Positions 13,502-22,917 of a stretch of 27,716 nucleotides of DNA are shown here, piece after piece (positions within the stretch are counted from its first letter, which is position 1; each line of letters begins with the position of its first letter). The stretch comes from an uncultured Christensenella sp. Lineage in GTDB: Bacteria > Bacillota > Clostridia > Christensenellales > Borkfalkiaceae. The position numbers were made by a program, and so were the translations under genes. The notes below the pieces were generated by a model. It was not told the origin of the DNA. It made no database searches and saw only the letters and a list, made by a program, of their open reading frames with translations. The stretch is from contig CAJUEO010000012.1 of the NCBI GenBank assembly GCA_910585685.1, positions 1 through 27,716 on the forward strand. The letters are read 5' to 3'.

Positions 13502-15983
13502 AAAACATTATCTGCATTCCGCTCGCTTCGGAATAGTCCGATTTGTGCTTCATTGCCACAATTTTTACTATACCCGTAAGCCCCTTTACAGGCTTACCCT
13601 TAAACACTCGGCTTTCGATAGTAATGTCCTCGGAATCGATTTCGGTGACAGTTTTGTTTTCGCTGAATACCGCAAGCTTGTACGGCATTGTAACATAGTT
13701 TGCAAACAGCACTTCACCCTTGCCCTTTATGTCCGCAATCATTACGCCCTTTGCGCCGCGGTTATATGTTTCGAAAAGCGAAGAAATTACGCGCTTGAAT
13801 CCGCCGAGCGTAGTAACTACAATAATTTCCCCCTCTCCGTTTTGTTGGGTAGCAAACATTACCTCATCGTCGGTATTTAACCCGACGCCCTTGACGCCGC
13901 CGGCAACGCGCCCCTGAACGGGAACGTCGTCCTTTGCCGCGGAAAGGCACATTGCGCGCCTTGTGACAAACAGCATTGTGGAAAACTCGTCGTCGTCAAA
14001 CACTTCTACGTTCAAAAGCTCGTCACCCTGTTTTAATTTTATGGCAGGCGCGACCTTTCGTATCTGTTCGAATTCGCTCCAAAGCGTGCGCTTTACCGCG
14101 CCCTGCTTTGTGAACATTATCAGTTCCCCGTCCGACCTGCCGTGCTTGGACAATAGTTTAACGGGGTATTCTCCGCTTTGCAAGCCGTCGAAGGTTTTAT
14201 CTATCTTAATACCCGAAGCGCGCCAATCGACGGGCTCGCAGTCGTCAAGGTTTATCTTTATACAGTTTCCGAAATTAGTGAATGCGTACAGCTCGTCGGA
14301 GTTGAAACAGCGCACAACCTGTTTGTAAACTATAGAATTCCCCGAGCCGGAAGCAAGCTTCTTTTTATAGTTTGAGTCAAAGTCCTCCTCGACAAGGAAT
14401 TTGAGATTGTCGTTTGCCGTAATGCAAACAGCCCACCTGTCGACGGTAACTTTTATATCCGAGCGGCGCACGACGATTTTATCGGCGCTGTCGAAAATTT
14501 TAGACTTTCTGTCCGTCTTGTATTTATCCTTTATCTCGCACATTTCGTCTTTGACGATTTTCCACTGCAAGTCCTTGTCGGCAAGCACCTTTTCCAGCCA
14601 GGCTATACGCTTTTTAAGTTCGACAAGCTCGGCTTCGAGTTTTTTTACTTCGAGCTTTGCAAGCCGAGCAAGCCGCAAATCGAGTATTGCCTGCGCCTGC
14701 TTTTCGGAAAGTTTAAACCTCTCCATCAATTTTTTTCTTGCGTCGGAAGTATTTTCGGCGGTCTTGATTATTTTAACCACCTCGTCTACGTTATGCACGC
14801 CGATAATAAGCCCCTCTAAAATATGGCAACGTGCCTGAGCCTCTTTCAGCTCGTATTTGCAGCGGCGGATTACCACCTGCTTTTGATACACGACGTAATG
14901 GTGAATTATATCGAGCAAACCGAGCTGTTTGGGCTTTCCGCCTGCGATTGCAACCATATTTATGCCGAAAGTGCACTCCAAATCAGTGTACTTGAACAAA
15001 AGCGCGAGAACCGCGTCCACGTCGGCGTCCTTTTTTAAAGTAATTACGGCGCGCATACCCGTTCTGTCGCTTTCGTCAACGATGTCAAGAATGCCGGAGA
15101 GCAAGTCCTTTTTATCTTCGCGCAGCAGCATTATTTTACGCAGCAGATCCGCCTTGTTTGTTTGATAGGGCAACTCGGTTATAACAATAAGTTTTTTACC
15201 GCCCTCTCCCTGCTCAACCGCGTACTTTGCGCGGAGCGTAATTCTGCCCCTGCCCGTTTCATAAGCCTTTTTAAGCTCGTTTGCGATAATGTAAGCACCC
15301 GTGGAAAAATCGGGGCCGGGGATTATTTTCATCATTTCGTTGAGCGAAATGGTGGGTTTGTCGATAAACGCGCAACAGCCGTCTATAACCTCCGCAAGAT
15401 TGTGCGTGGGAATGTTGGTTGCAAGCCCGACCGCAATGCCGTTCGCTCCGTTTACAAGAAGGTTGGGAAATCTGCCCGGCAATAAATCGGGCTCTAAAAG
15501 CGAATCGTCAAAGTTAAATGAAAAAGGTACGGTTTCCTTTTCCAGATCCTTCAAAAGCTCCATTGCAAGCGGCTCTAACCGCGCCTCGGTATAACGCATA
15601 GCCGCCGCAGGGTCTCCGTCGACCGAGCCGAAATTGCCGTGGCCGTTGACAAGCGTTCGGCGCATATTGAAGGGTTGAGCCATTCTTACCATTGCGTCGT
15701 AGACCGAGCTGTCGCCGTGAGGGTGGTATTTACCCATACAGTCACCGACTATGCGCGCAGATTTTTTGTGCGGCTTATCGGGGGTCAAGCCCATTTCGTA
15801 CATAGTGTATAAAATTCTGCGCTGAACGGGTTTAAGCCCGTCCTCTACCCTCGGCAATGCCCTGTCGAGAATTACAAACTCGGCGTAAGGCAGCATTGAA
15901 CCGGGCATAACCTCTTCAATGGGCTGAACAAAAATATTTCCCTGCGGAATGGAAGTCTGTATGCCGTTTGTCTTTTTAGCCAT
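13500..15983 (-). CDS. parC: Type IIA DNA topoisomerase subunit A (topoisomerase IV-like)
   Basis: This is the 827-residue DNA-cleaving subunit of a type IIA topoisomerase. The winged-helix region has the quinolone-site sequence GKYHPHGDSSVYDA (84-97), with serine and aspartate as in quinolone-sensitive enzymes. The catalytic tyrosine is Y131 in AAAMRYTEARL. A coiled-coil tower (about 370-490) precedes a C-terminal beta-pinwheel (about 500-810) with repeats such as GRVAGGVKGVGL. The QRRGGKG box that lets gyrase wrap DNA is not seen; the matching place near 540-550 reads KKLASGSGNS. That favours topoisomerase IV (chromosome decatenation) over gyrase, although gyrA-like naming is possible. Its ATG overlaps the stop of the B-subunit gene by one base (TGATG), so synthesis is coupled. 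It ends at a strong terminator. Confidence 0.88.
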   Translation of the reverse strand: MAKKTNGIQTSIPQGNIFVQPIEEVMPGSMLPYAEFVILDRALPRVEDGLKPVQRRILYTMYEMGLTPDKPHKKSARIVGDCMGKYHPHGDSSVYDAMVRMAQPFNMRRTLVNGHGNFGSVDGDPAAAMRYTEARLEPLAMELLKDLEKETVPFSFNFDDSLLEPDLLPGRFPNLLVNGANGIAVGLATNIPTHNLAEVIDGCCAFIDKPTISLNEMMKIIPGPDFSTGAYIIANELKKAYETGRGRITLRAKYAVEQGEGGKKLIVITELPYQTNKADLLRKIMLLREDKKDLLSGILDIVDESDRTGMRAVITLKKDADVDAVLALLFKYTDLECTFGINMVAIAGGKPKQLGLLDIIHHYVVYQKQVVIRRCKYELKEAQARCHILEGLIIGVHNVDEVVKIIKTAENTSDARKKLMERFKLSEKQAQAILDLRLARLAKLEVKKLEAELVELKKRIAWLEKVLADKDLQWKIVKDEMCEIKDKYKTDRKSKIFDSADKIVVRRSDIKVTVDRWAVCITANDNLKFLVEEDFDSNYKKKLASGSGNSIVYKQVVRCFNSDELYAFTNFGNCIKINLDDCEPVDWRASGIKIDKTFDGLQSGEYPVKLLSKHGRSDGELIMFTKQGAVKRTLWSEFEQIRKVAPAIKLKQGDELLNVEVFDDDEFSTMLFVTRRAMCLSAAKDDVPVQGRVAGGVKGVGLNTDDEVMFATQQNGEGEIIVVTTLGGFKRVISSLFETYNRGAKGVMIADIKGKGEVLFANYVTMPYKLAVFSENKTVTEIDSEDITIESRVFKGKPVKGLTGIVKIVAMKHKSDYSEASGMQIMF

Positions 15984-18058
15984 CAGTCAACCTCCGAGCC
16001 GTCTTTTTTGACAAAGTGCACTTTCTCTATAAAACCGTCCACCTTGTTGAAATTGGCGTTCTTGTTCAAAAAGTCCTTTCTGCCGTCCACCTTGTCACCC
16101 ATAAGCATATCTATGACGTCAGCGGCTTCGGCGGCGTTTTCTATTGTAACCTGAATTAAATTGCGCGTTTCGGGATTCATAGTCGTTTCCCAAAGTTGCT
16201 CGGCGGACATTTCTCCAAGCCCCTTATAGCGCTGAATCTGGTAACCCTTGCCCACCTTTTTTATCTTTTGGTCGAGCTCGGCGTCGTCGTAGGCGTACTC
16301 TACGATATCCTTTTTATAGACCTTATAGAGCGGAGGCATACCGATATAAACGCAGCCGGCATTCACCAGATCGCGCATATATTTAAAGAAAAACGTCAAA
16401 AGTATGCAGCGTATGTGCATTCCGTCCTGATCGGCGTCAGACAAAATTATAACTTTTTTGTAGCGCGACTTTTCGATGTCGAAATTGCGGTTGAAGCCTG
16501 CGCCTATCGCGGAAATGAGCGTCTTAATCTCCTCGTTTTGAAGGGCTTGAAGCGCGGTCTTTTTTTGCACGTTCAACGGTTTGCCGCGCAGGGGCAATAT
16601 CGATTGATACTGTCTTACTCGCGCCTGTTTTGCGGTGCCGCCTGCAGAATCTCCCTCGACTATAAAAAGCTCGTTTATTTCGGGATTTCTGCCCGAACAC
16701 GCCGCAAGTTTGCCGACGAGGTTTAGTCCGTCGTTTTCGGAAGCGGCTTTTGCAACGTCGCGCTCGGCGCGGTGTTTAATTCTGTCGTCGGCGGCAAATT
16801 TGGCTTTTTGCGCTATACTGTCGAACACGGGTTTGCTGCCGCGCTCTGCCATAAGCTTTTGCATACCCTCTATTACGACCTGTTCGACGCATTGCTTTAC
16901 TTCGGGATTGCCGAGCTTTGTCTTGGTCTGCCCTTCGAACTGCACGTTAGCCATTTTTACCGTTAAAACGGCGCTAAGTCCCTCTTTAATGTCGTCGGCA
17001 ACAAAATTCTGTTCCTTTGCCTTTAAAATATTATTCGAGCGAGCATAGTCGTTTACAACCTTTAAAATGCCGCTGTGAAAGCCCGTTTCGTGATAGCCGC
17101 CCTCGACCGTGGAAATATTGTTGACGAACGAAAACAGATTTTCGTTGTCGTCCTTTGTGTGCGACAGTGCAAACTCGACTTTGATTTTACCCACAGGCGC
17201 GCCCTTTAACTTTATGTCTTTAATAGCGCAGTAATACAACGGATTTGGATACAGCGCGGACTTGTCCCCGTTAAGATATTTGACAAAATCAATAAGTCCG
17301 CCGTCGTATTTGAAAGTTACGGGCGGCGTTTGGGGCAACAGCACCTTTTTTGCGGTGACGTCACCGTTTTCGTCCTCGTCCTCTTCAAACTCGAACTTTT
17401 CTCGCTCGTCTATAAAATTTATTTTTATGCCCTTGTTTAAAAAGGCAAGCTCCTTTAACCGTTTAAAAATGGTGTCGTAGTTCCACTCGACAGTTTCAAA
17501 AACTTCCTTGTCGGGCATAAACCGTACAAAAGTTCCCTTTTCCCCAGTCTTTTGCCGAGTATTTGCGAGTGGTGCGCAAGGTACTCCGCAGTGCCATTTT
17601 TTAAGCTCTTTATCGTAGGTGCTTTTAAAGTCCATTTTGTAGATATAGTCGCGGTAAACTTCTACTTTCAGCCATTCGGAAAGTGCGTTGGTTACGGAAG
17701 CGCCCACGCCGTGAAGTCCGCCTGAAAACGCGTAATTGGCGTTGTCGAACTTGCCGCCTGCGTGGAGTTTGGTAAAGATAATTTCAACGCCGCTCATTTT
17801 AACTTTTGAGTTTACGTCGGTCGGCATTCCTCTGCCGTTGTCGCGCACAGAAGCCGAACCGTCGGCATGAAGCTTGACGGTAATTTCATCTGCGTAACCG
17901 TTTGCAGCCTCGTCTATGGAGTTATCGACGATTTCCCACAAAATGTGGTGCAAACCCTTGACGCCCGTGGAACCTATATACATTCCCGGACGAACGCGCA
18001 CGGCTTCAAGCCCCTCTAAAATTTTTAAGTCGTCTGCATTGTAACTCTTTGCTGCCAT
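15983..18058 (-). CDS. parE: Type IIA DNA topoisomerase subunit B (topoisomerase IV-like)
   Basis: This is the 691-residue ATPase subunit partnering the gene downstream. The GHKL ATPase domain has RPGMYIGS (23-30), the catalytic glutamate E42 and N46 in WEIVDNSIDEA, and the ATP-contacting RDNGRGMP (72-79), followed by GGLHGVGASVTNAL. The transducer domain follows, then the TOPRIM domain with EGDSAGG and the metal-binding SDADQDG, and the C-terminal RYKGLGEMSAEQLWETTMNP motif. An acidic insertion (FEFEEDEDENGD, about 220-231) lies in the transducer region. The length and close coupling B then A are typical of parE-parC pairs; gyrB-gyrA is the alternative, since subunit sequences alone do not separate them with certainty. 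It is the first gene of its operon. Confidence 0.88.
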   Translation of the reverse strand: MAAKSYNADDLKILEGLEAVRVRPGMYIGSTGVKGLHHILWEIVDNSIDEAANGYADEITVKLHADGSASVRDNGRGMPTDVNSKVKMSGVEIIFTKLHAGGKFDNANYAFSGGLHGVGASVTNALSEWLKVEVYRDYIYKMDFKSTYDKELKKWHCGVPCAPLANTRQKTGEKGTFVRFMPDKEVFETVEWNYDTIFKRLKELAFLNKGIKINFIDEREKFEFEEDEDENGDVTAKKVLLPQTPPVTFKYDGGLIDFVKYLNGDKSALYPNPLYYCAIKDIKLKGAPVGKIKVEFALSHTKDDNENLFSFVNNISTVEGGYHETGFHSGILKVVNDYARSNNILKAKEQNFVADDIKEGLSAVLTVKMANVQFEGQTKTKLGNPEVKQCVEQVVIEGMQKLMAERGSKPVFDSIAQKAKFAADDRIKHRAERDVAKAASENDGLNLVGKLAACSGRNPEINELFIVEGDSAGGTAKQARVRQYQSILPLRGKPLNVQKKTALQALQNEEIKTLISAIGAGFNRNFDIEKSRYKKVIILSDADQDGMHIRCILLTFFFKYMRDLVNAGCVYIGMPPLYKVYKKDIVEYAYDDAELDQKIKKVGKGYQIQRYKGLGEMSAEQLWETTMNPETRNLIQVTIENAAEAADVIDMLMGDKVDGRKDFLNKNANFNKVDGFIEKVHFVKKDGSEVD

Positions 18059-18090
18059 AAAATACCCTATATATGTAATCTTATCGACTT

Positions 18091-18119
18091 ATTATACCAC
18101 ATATTGTGAAGTTTGTAAA
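18091..18119 (-). promoter_or_regulatory. Promoter of the topoisomerase operon
   Basis: On the minus strand TTTACA (18119-18114), 17 bases, TATAAT (18096-18091). It lies between the ligA terminator and the B-subunit start. Confidence 0.82.
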
Positions 18120-18133
18120 GAATTTTTAAAAAA

Positions 18134-18166
18134 ACAGACGAAAGTAATTATTCTCGCCTGTTTTTT
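18134..18166 (-). terminator. Terminator after ligA
   Basis: On the minus strand ACAGGCGA and TCGTCTGT (plus-strand 18154-18161 and 18134-18141) pair over 8 bases with one G-U pair and are followed by seven T. The plus strand also has a T-run, so it may work both ways. Confidence 0.8.
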
Positions 18167-18174
18167 AATTTTAT

Positions 18175-20118
18175 TTAGTTCAACATATTTTTAAAATCTG
18201 CTTCGTCTATTATTTTTATGCCGAGCTTTTTTGCCTTTTCAAGCTTGCTTCCGGCAGACTCCCCTGCAATTACAAGGGTGGTTTTTCCCGTGACCGAGCT
18301 TTGACATTCTCCGCCCTGTTCTTCTATGATTTTTTGCGCCTCGCTGCGCTTAAAAGATTGCAGCGTTCCCGTCAAAACAACAAATTGCCCCGTGAATATG
18401 CCCGATTTAACAGCGTTTTGAGTAATTTTAGGGTCGACGCCCAAAGCCTTGAATTTTGAAATTTCTTCAACGTTTTTTTCGTCGGCAAACCAGCTAACAA
18501 TGCCGTCGGCGGTTATTTCCCCTACGTTTTCAAGCTCTAAAAGCTGTTCGCGAGAGGCGGCGGCAAGCCCGTCTAAACTTTTAAACGCCTTAGCCAGATC
18601 CTTTGCGGCAACCTTGCCCACACCGTCAATACCGAGGGCAAGTAAAAATTTATCGAGCGAAACATCCTTGCTTTTTTTGATAGACCCCAATATATTGCCT
18701 ACTTTCCTGTCTTTAAAGCCCTCTAACCGCTTCAAATCGTCGGCAGAAATATAGAACAAGTCAGAGCATTCTCTAAGCTTTAAAACATCGTAAAACTGTT
18801 CCGCCGTCTTTTCGGAAAGCCCTTCGATATCCATAGCGTCTTTGCAAGCGAAGTGCACTATTTTTGCAACGACACGCGGTTTGCAATACTTGTTCGGGCA
18901 GAAAATATTTGCCCCTGATTCAACCACGTTGCTGCCGCAAAAGGGGCACACTTCGGGCTTTTCAACTTCGTTGCTGCCCTCGATATGTTCAACAGCCCTA
19001 AGTATTTCGGGAATAACCTCGTTAGAGCGCCGTATTAAAACTTTACTGCCGATTTTAACGTCTTTACGCTTTAAATCACCGAAGTTGTTTAAGGTTGCGC
19101 GCCTCACGGTTGCACCGCCCAGCTCAACGGGTTCGACTATCGCAAGCGGAGTAAGCTTACCCGTTCTGCCTACCTGCCATTTTACTTCCTGTACAACAGT
19201 TAGGCTCTCTTCGGCTTCAAACTTATACGCCATTGCCCAACGCGGAAACTTGTCGGTATAGCCGATGCCGTCGCGCGGAAGCGTCGCATTCAGCTTTATA
19301 ACGGCGCCGTCGGTTAAAACGTCTATATTTTTGCGCTCGGCTTGAATTTCTTCTATCGCGGCTTTGACGTCGTCTTCACTCTTGCAAACGCGCAAAAACG
19401 GATAAACCTTAAAGCCCTGCTTCTTCAAAAAATCAAAATATTGCTCCTGCGAGGAAAGGTGCCCCTCGCTCATATAATTGATATTATAAAACAATATTTC
19501 GGGATTGCGTTCCGCCGTAATTTTGGGGTCGAGGTTGCGTATTGCTCCCGCAACGGCGTTGCGTGCGTTTTTAAGTTGCTCTTTCGCGGTCTTATTGTAC
19601 TCCTCCAAGACGCTTAAACGCATAACCGCCTCCCCCTGCACTTCTACTAAACCCTCATAGTCTATTGTCAGCGGAAATGATTTTATGGTAAGACACTGCG
19701 CCGTTACGTCCTCTCCTTCCACTCCGTTTCCGCGAGTGGTTGCCCGCACAAATTTTCCGCCGTCGTAAGTAAGACACACGGTCAACCCGTCAAACTTATA
19801 TTCAACGGTGTATTCGGGGTTTTGCACAACTTTTTTTATGCGCGTAAAAAACGCGTCGAGCTCGTCGTAGGTAACGCATTTATCAAGGCTGTAAAGTCTT
19901 GAAATATGCGTGTGGCGTTCGAATCCCTTTATAGGTTCTCCGCCCACTCTGCGAGTGGGACTGTCGGGTTCAACCACACCCGTCTGCTGTTCGAGAGCTT
20001 TCAGTTCGTCATACAGCCTGTCGTACTCGCTGTCGGAAACGGAAGGATTGTCAAGCACATAGTACTCGTGCGCCCAAATATTAAGTTGGTCGATTAACTG
20101 CCGTATTCTTTCTTTCAT
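18175..20118 (-). CDS. ligA: NAD+-dependent DNA ligase LigA
   Basis: LigA seals nicks during replication and repair, using NAD+ to adenylate itself. The 647-residue protein shows all domains in order. Domain Ia contains YYVLDNPSVSDSEYDRLYDEL (split across 19-39). The adenylation domain has active-site lysine K108 in EYKFDGLTV. The OB fold follows around VKWQVGRTGKLTPLAIVEPV, then a four-cysteine zinc finger (CPFCGS and CPNKYC). Next come helix-hairpin-helix repeats (FKDRKVGNILGSI, LGIDGVGKVAAKDLA, LENVGEITADGI) and a C-terminal BRCT domain (GQFVVLTGTLQSFKRSEAQ). The length is near the family norm of about 660. It begins 12 bases after the pcrA stop and is cotranscribed with it, the order usual in Firmicutes. 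Confidence 0.97.
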   Translation of the reverse strand: MKERIRQLIDQLNIWAHEYYVLDNPSVSDSEYDRLYDELKALEQQTGVVEPDSPTRRVGGEPIKGFERHTHISRLYSLDKCVTYDELDAFFTRIKKVVQNPEYTVEYKFDGLTVCLTYDGGKFVRATTRGNGVEGEDVTAQCLTIKSFPLTIDYEGLVEVQGEAVMRLSVLEEYNKTAKEQLKNARNAVAGAIRNLDPKITAERNPEILFYNINYMSEGHLSSQEQYFDFLKKQGFKVYPFLRVCKSEDDVKAAIEEIQAERKNIDVLTDGAVIKLNATLPRDGIGYTDKFPRWAMAYKFEAEESLTVVQEVKWQVGRTGKLTPLAIVEPVELGGATVRRATLNNFGDLKRKDVKIGSKVLIRRSNEVIPEILRAVEHIEGSNEVEKPEVCPFCGSNVVESGANIFCPNKYCKPRVVAKIVHFACKDAMDIEGLSEKTAEQFYDVLKLRECSDLFYISADDLKRLEGFKDRKVGNILGSIKKSKDVSLDKFLLALGIDGVGKVAAKDLAKAFKSLDGLAAASREQLLELENVGEITADGIVSWFADEKNVEEISKFKALGVDPKITQNAVKSGIFTGQFVVLTGTLQSFKRSEAQKIIEEQGGECQSSVTGKTTLVIAGESAGSKLEKAKKLGIKIIDEADFKNMLN

Positions 20119-20130
20119 ATTTAAACCTGA

Positions 20131-22392
20131 TTAAATTACAGTTAAGGGCGCCAGCGCCGCAGAAAGCTCCTTTACGCCCTGACCGTCGAAGGCAACGTTT
20201 ATAATGCTGCCGCCGTTCTTTACGGCAACAACCATTCCAACGCCAAACTTGGGGTGACGAACGCGCATACCTACGGTGTAGTTTTTGCCCGTTGCCGCAG
20301 TCTGCTTTTTTACGCCGCCGAAAGTCGACGAAGCTTTAAAGCCGTTTGCGGAATAATTCGAGTAGCTGTTGTCGTCGGAAGCAGAGTAAAGCGCACGCCC
20401 TTCCGACTTTTCCCGATAGATTCTTTCGCTGCCGTATCCGCCGAAATTGCGACCTTGGTTTTTATAGGAGTATCCGCCATAGCCGCCGTCGGAACCGACT
20501 GCACTGCCCAAAACAGGGCGCAGTTCCTTTACAAAGCGCGAGGGTACAGACATTTCCCTGCGGCCGTACAGATAGCGAGATTTTGAACGGGTCAAATACA
20601 GCCTTGTCTTTGCACGAGTAATTGCAACGTACATAAGCCGCCTTTCCTCTTCGTCGTCCCTGCCCTCTTCAAAGGAGCGCATAGAGGGCATAACCCCGTC
20701 CTCCAAACCGCAGATAAACACGGTTGGAAATTCAAGCCCTTTGACCGAGTGAATGGTTGCAAGGGTGACGTAATTGCCCTCGTCCATTTCGTCGGTGTCG
20801 GAAAACAGCGTTATTTGATTGAGGTAGTCGTTTAAATTTGAGTTGGGATTTAAACGCACATAATCATCCACAGAGGCAATAAACTCGTCAAGGTTGGCAA
20901 GCTTGCTATCCCCCTCGTCCGAGCCGTCGTCATACTCTGCGCGCAAGTTGGTTACGGAAATTATTCTTCTTACAAGCTCGTTTACAGGCAGCTGTAAGGA
21001 CAAAAGCACAAAGTCCTTTATAAGCGCGGCAAAGGCGTTTATTTTATTCTTTGTGCCCTGTGAAAGAGGCAACTCGTCGCTGTCGATAACCGCGTCGTAC
21101 AAAGTAAAGCCGAGGCTTTGAGAATACTCGTACATTGTCTGCACGGTTTTACCGCCTATACCTCGCTTGGGAACGTTGATTATGCGCTCCATTGCCTCGT
21201 TGTCGTCAGGGTTGGAAATTAGCCGCAAATAGGCTAAAATGTCCTTTATTTCGCGCCTTTCATAGAATTTGAAGCCGCCGAAAACTTTATAGGGTATGCC
21301 GTATTTGGTAAATTCCTGCTCGTATGAACGTGTAAGCGCGTTTATGCGCATAAGCACCGCAAAGTCGGAATATCTGCCGCCGTTATTAACCGCCTCGTAT
21401 ATAGTGCGAGCCGTATATAGCGCCTCTCCCGATTCCTCGTCGGCTTGATAATAGACGGGCTTTTCACCCTCTTCCGCCTGCGTCCAAAGCTGCTTGGCGT
21501 GCCTTCTGGTATTATTTTTAATTATGCAGTTTGCAAGCGACAAAATGGACTTTGTGGAACGGTAATTGCGCTCCAGCTTATATATTTTCGCGTCGGGATA
21601 GTCCTTGTCAAACTTTAAAATGTTCTCTATTTCCGCGCCGCGCCAACCGTATATCGATTGGTCGTCGTCACCAACGGCAAACAAGTTTCTATGCTTTGCC
21701 GCAAGTAACTTTATAATGTTGTATTGAACGGAGTTGGTATCTTGAAATTCGTCTACAAGTATGTACTTGAACTTGTCCGAAAGATATTCGCGCGTTTCCT
21801 CGTCCTTTTTTAAAAGCCGTAGCGTTTCAAGCAGTAAATCGTCGAAGTCGAGCGCGTTGTTTTCGCGCATATGCCTGTTGTACAGCTCGTAAACGGAAAC
21901 TATATTTTTAATTTTACGCTCGTTTTGATACCTGCGCCCGTATTGGTCGGGGTCGAGCCCGAGCATTTTTCCGTTGCCGATATGATATTTTGCATCCTTT
22001 ATAAACTTTTCGTCGTCGATTTCAAGCTCTTGAACAGCCTTTTTAATTACGTTGCCTCGCTCGGTTTCGCTGTAAATCGAAAAGTTGGACTTAATCCCGG
22101 CTTTATCTGCAAACTCGCGCAAAATTTTAACGCACATAGAGTGTATTGTGCATATCCACTTGCTGCCGCTGACGCCTATCATTTTTTCAAGACGCACATT
22201 CATTTCGGCGGCGGCTTTATTAGTAAAAGTTATTGCAAGTATCTGCGATAAAGTTGCCTTATTTTCCCGTAATATGTATGCAATGCGCGAGGTCAATACG
22301 CGCGTTTTGCCGCTGCCTGCGCCGGCAAGCACCAAAACGGGTCCCTCGGTATCGAGTACGGGTTTAATTTGTTCTTCGTTTAAATTGTCCAT
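20131..22392 (-). CDS. pcrA: ATP-dependent DNA helicase PcrA (UvrD/Rep family)
   Basis: PcrA is a 3'-5' superfamily 1A helicase for repair, plasmid replication and removal of RNA polymerase or RecA from DNA. The protein shows NEEQIKPV (Q motif), Walker A GAGSGKT (24-30), Walker B ILVDEFQDTN, GDDDQSIYGWRGA, LERNYRST, and the late motifs ATIHSVKGLEFPTVFI and RRLMYVAITRAK. The last 50 residues (VGMRVRHPKFGVGMVVAV) are the Tudor-like domain that contacts RNA polymerase, after a Gly/Tyr/Ser-rich linker. I start it at the ATG at 22392 (753 residues). The upstream in-frame TTG at 22428 coincides with the -35 box of a promoter. No ribosome binding site precedes the ATG, and the -10 box ends only 7 bases before it, so the transcript may be leaderless. 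ligA follows in the same operon. Confidence 0.95.
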   Translation of the reverse strand: MDNLNEEQIKPVLDTEGPVLVLAGAGSGKTRVLTSRIAYILRENKATLSQILAITFTNKAAAEMNVRLEKMIGVSGSKWICTIHSMCVKILREFADKAGIKSNFSIYSETERGNVIKKAVQELEIDDEKFIKDAKYHIGNGKMLGLDPDQYGRRYQNERKIKNIVSVYELYNRHMRENNALDFDDLLLETLRLLKKDEETREYLSDKFKYILVDEFQDTNSVQYNIIKLLAAKHRNLFAVGDDDQSIYGWRGAEIENILKFDKDYPDAKIYKLERNYRSTKSILSLANCIIKNNTRRHAKQLWTQAEEGEKPVYYQADEESGEALYTARTIYEAVNNGGRYSDFAVLMRINALTRSYEQEFTKYGIPYKVFGGFKFYERREIKDILAYLRLISNPDDNEAMERIINVPKRGIGGKTVQTMYEYSQSLGFTLYDAVIDSDELPLSQGTKNKINAFAALIKDFVLLSLQLPVNELVRRIISVTNLRAEYDDGSDEGDSKLANLDEFIASVDDYVRLNPNSNLNDYLNQITLFSDTDEMDEGNYVTLATIHSVKGLEFPTVFICGLEDGVMPSMRSFEEGRDDEEERRLMYVAITRAKTRLYLTRSKSRYLYGRREMSVPSRFVKELRPVLGSAVGSDGGYGGYSYKNQGRNFGGYGSERIYREKSEGRALYSASDDNSYSNYSANGFKASSTFGGVKKQTAATGKNYTVGMRVRHPKFGVGMVVAVKNGGSIINVAFDGQGVKELSAALAPLTVI

Positions 22393-22399
22393 CACAATT

Positions 22400-22428
22400 A
22401 TTTTATCACAAATATAAACAAAAGGCAA
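22400..22428 (-). promoter_or_regulatory. Promoter of pcrA-ligA (possibly leaderless)
   Basis: On the minus strand TTGCCT (22428-22423), 17 bases, TAAAAT (22405-22400). The expected start of transcription coincides with the pcrA ATG. Confidence 0.55.
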
Positions 22429-22457
22429 ATATCGCTTTGCAGAAGGGCAAATTTTTT

Positions 22458-22835
22458 TTAAAGCCCCAGCTCCTTCTCCCTGCGATAACGCGCAAGCGCG
22501 AAGAGATATTTATTTGAAAGTTCAAGGTTGTAACGCTGTTTTTCTTCGTATGACAGACTGTTATAAACTTCCCTGTCGCAAAGCCTGCCTATGGCGTCGG
22601 ACACCTCACCCTCGGTATCGAGCAGTTCTTTGACTTTCAAATAAAACTCGTCGCACTTTTCTCCCTTTATTTCGCTTTTAACTTTGTCGCATAGCGAGGA
22701 TTTATACTTTTGTTCGTTTATCCCTTTGAGTTTGGCTTCGGTAGTATTTTCGTCGATACTCTTTTTACAGTCTTCCCAATAGTTGGTTTTGAGTCTTGAT
22801 TTAGCGGCGCGCGCCAAAATCTTGATATCTTCCAT
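22458..22835 (-). CDS. Unrecognised small basic/acidic helical protein
   Basis: I do not recognise this 125-residue protein (MEDIKILARAAKSRLKTNYW...). It is soluble and highly charged with long predicted helices, has four cysteines (including KSSLCDKVKSEIKGEKCDEF), and ends RYRREKELGL. The ATG at 22835 follows AAAAGGAG by 11 bases; the longer frame starting with TTG at 22862 would put that ribosome binding site inside the coding region. It lies between rpsU, from which a terminator separates it, and pcrA, which starts 65 bases downstream. It may be expressed by read-through. Position suggests a housekeeping role, but no function can be named. Confidence 0.75.
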   Translation of the reverse strand: MEDIKILARAAKSRLKTNYWEDCKKSIDENTTEAKLKGINEQKYKSSLCDKVKSEIKGEKCDEFYLKVKELLDTEGEVSDAIGRLCDREVYNSLSYEEKQRYNLELSNKYLFALARYRREKELGL

Positions 22836-22876
22836 ACAACAAAATTCTCCTTTTAACGACAAATTTCTTTATGAAA

Positions 22877-22911
22877 AAAGCTTATCGGATAAGCTATATT
22901 CGATAAGCTTT
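22877..22911 (-). terminator. Terminator after rpsU
   Basis: AAAGCTTATCG (22877-22887) and its exact complement (22901-22911) are followed on the minus strand by six T. A second exact arm GATAAGC (22888-22894) allows an alternative smaller hairpin. Confidence 0.82.
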
Positions 22912-22917
22912 CAATAA

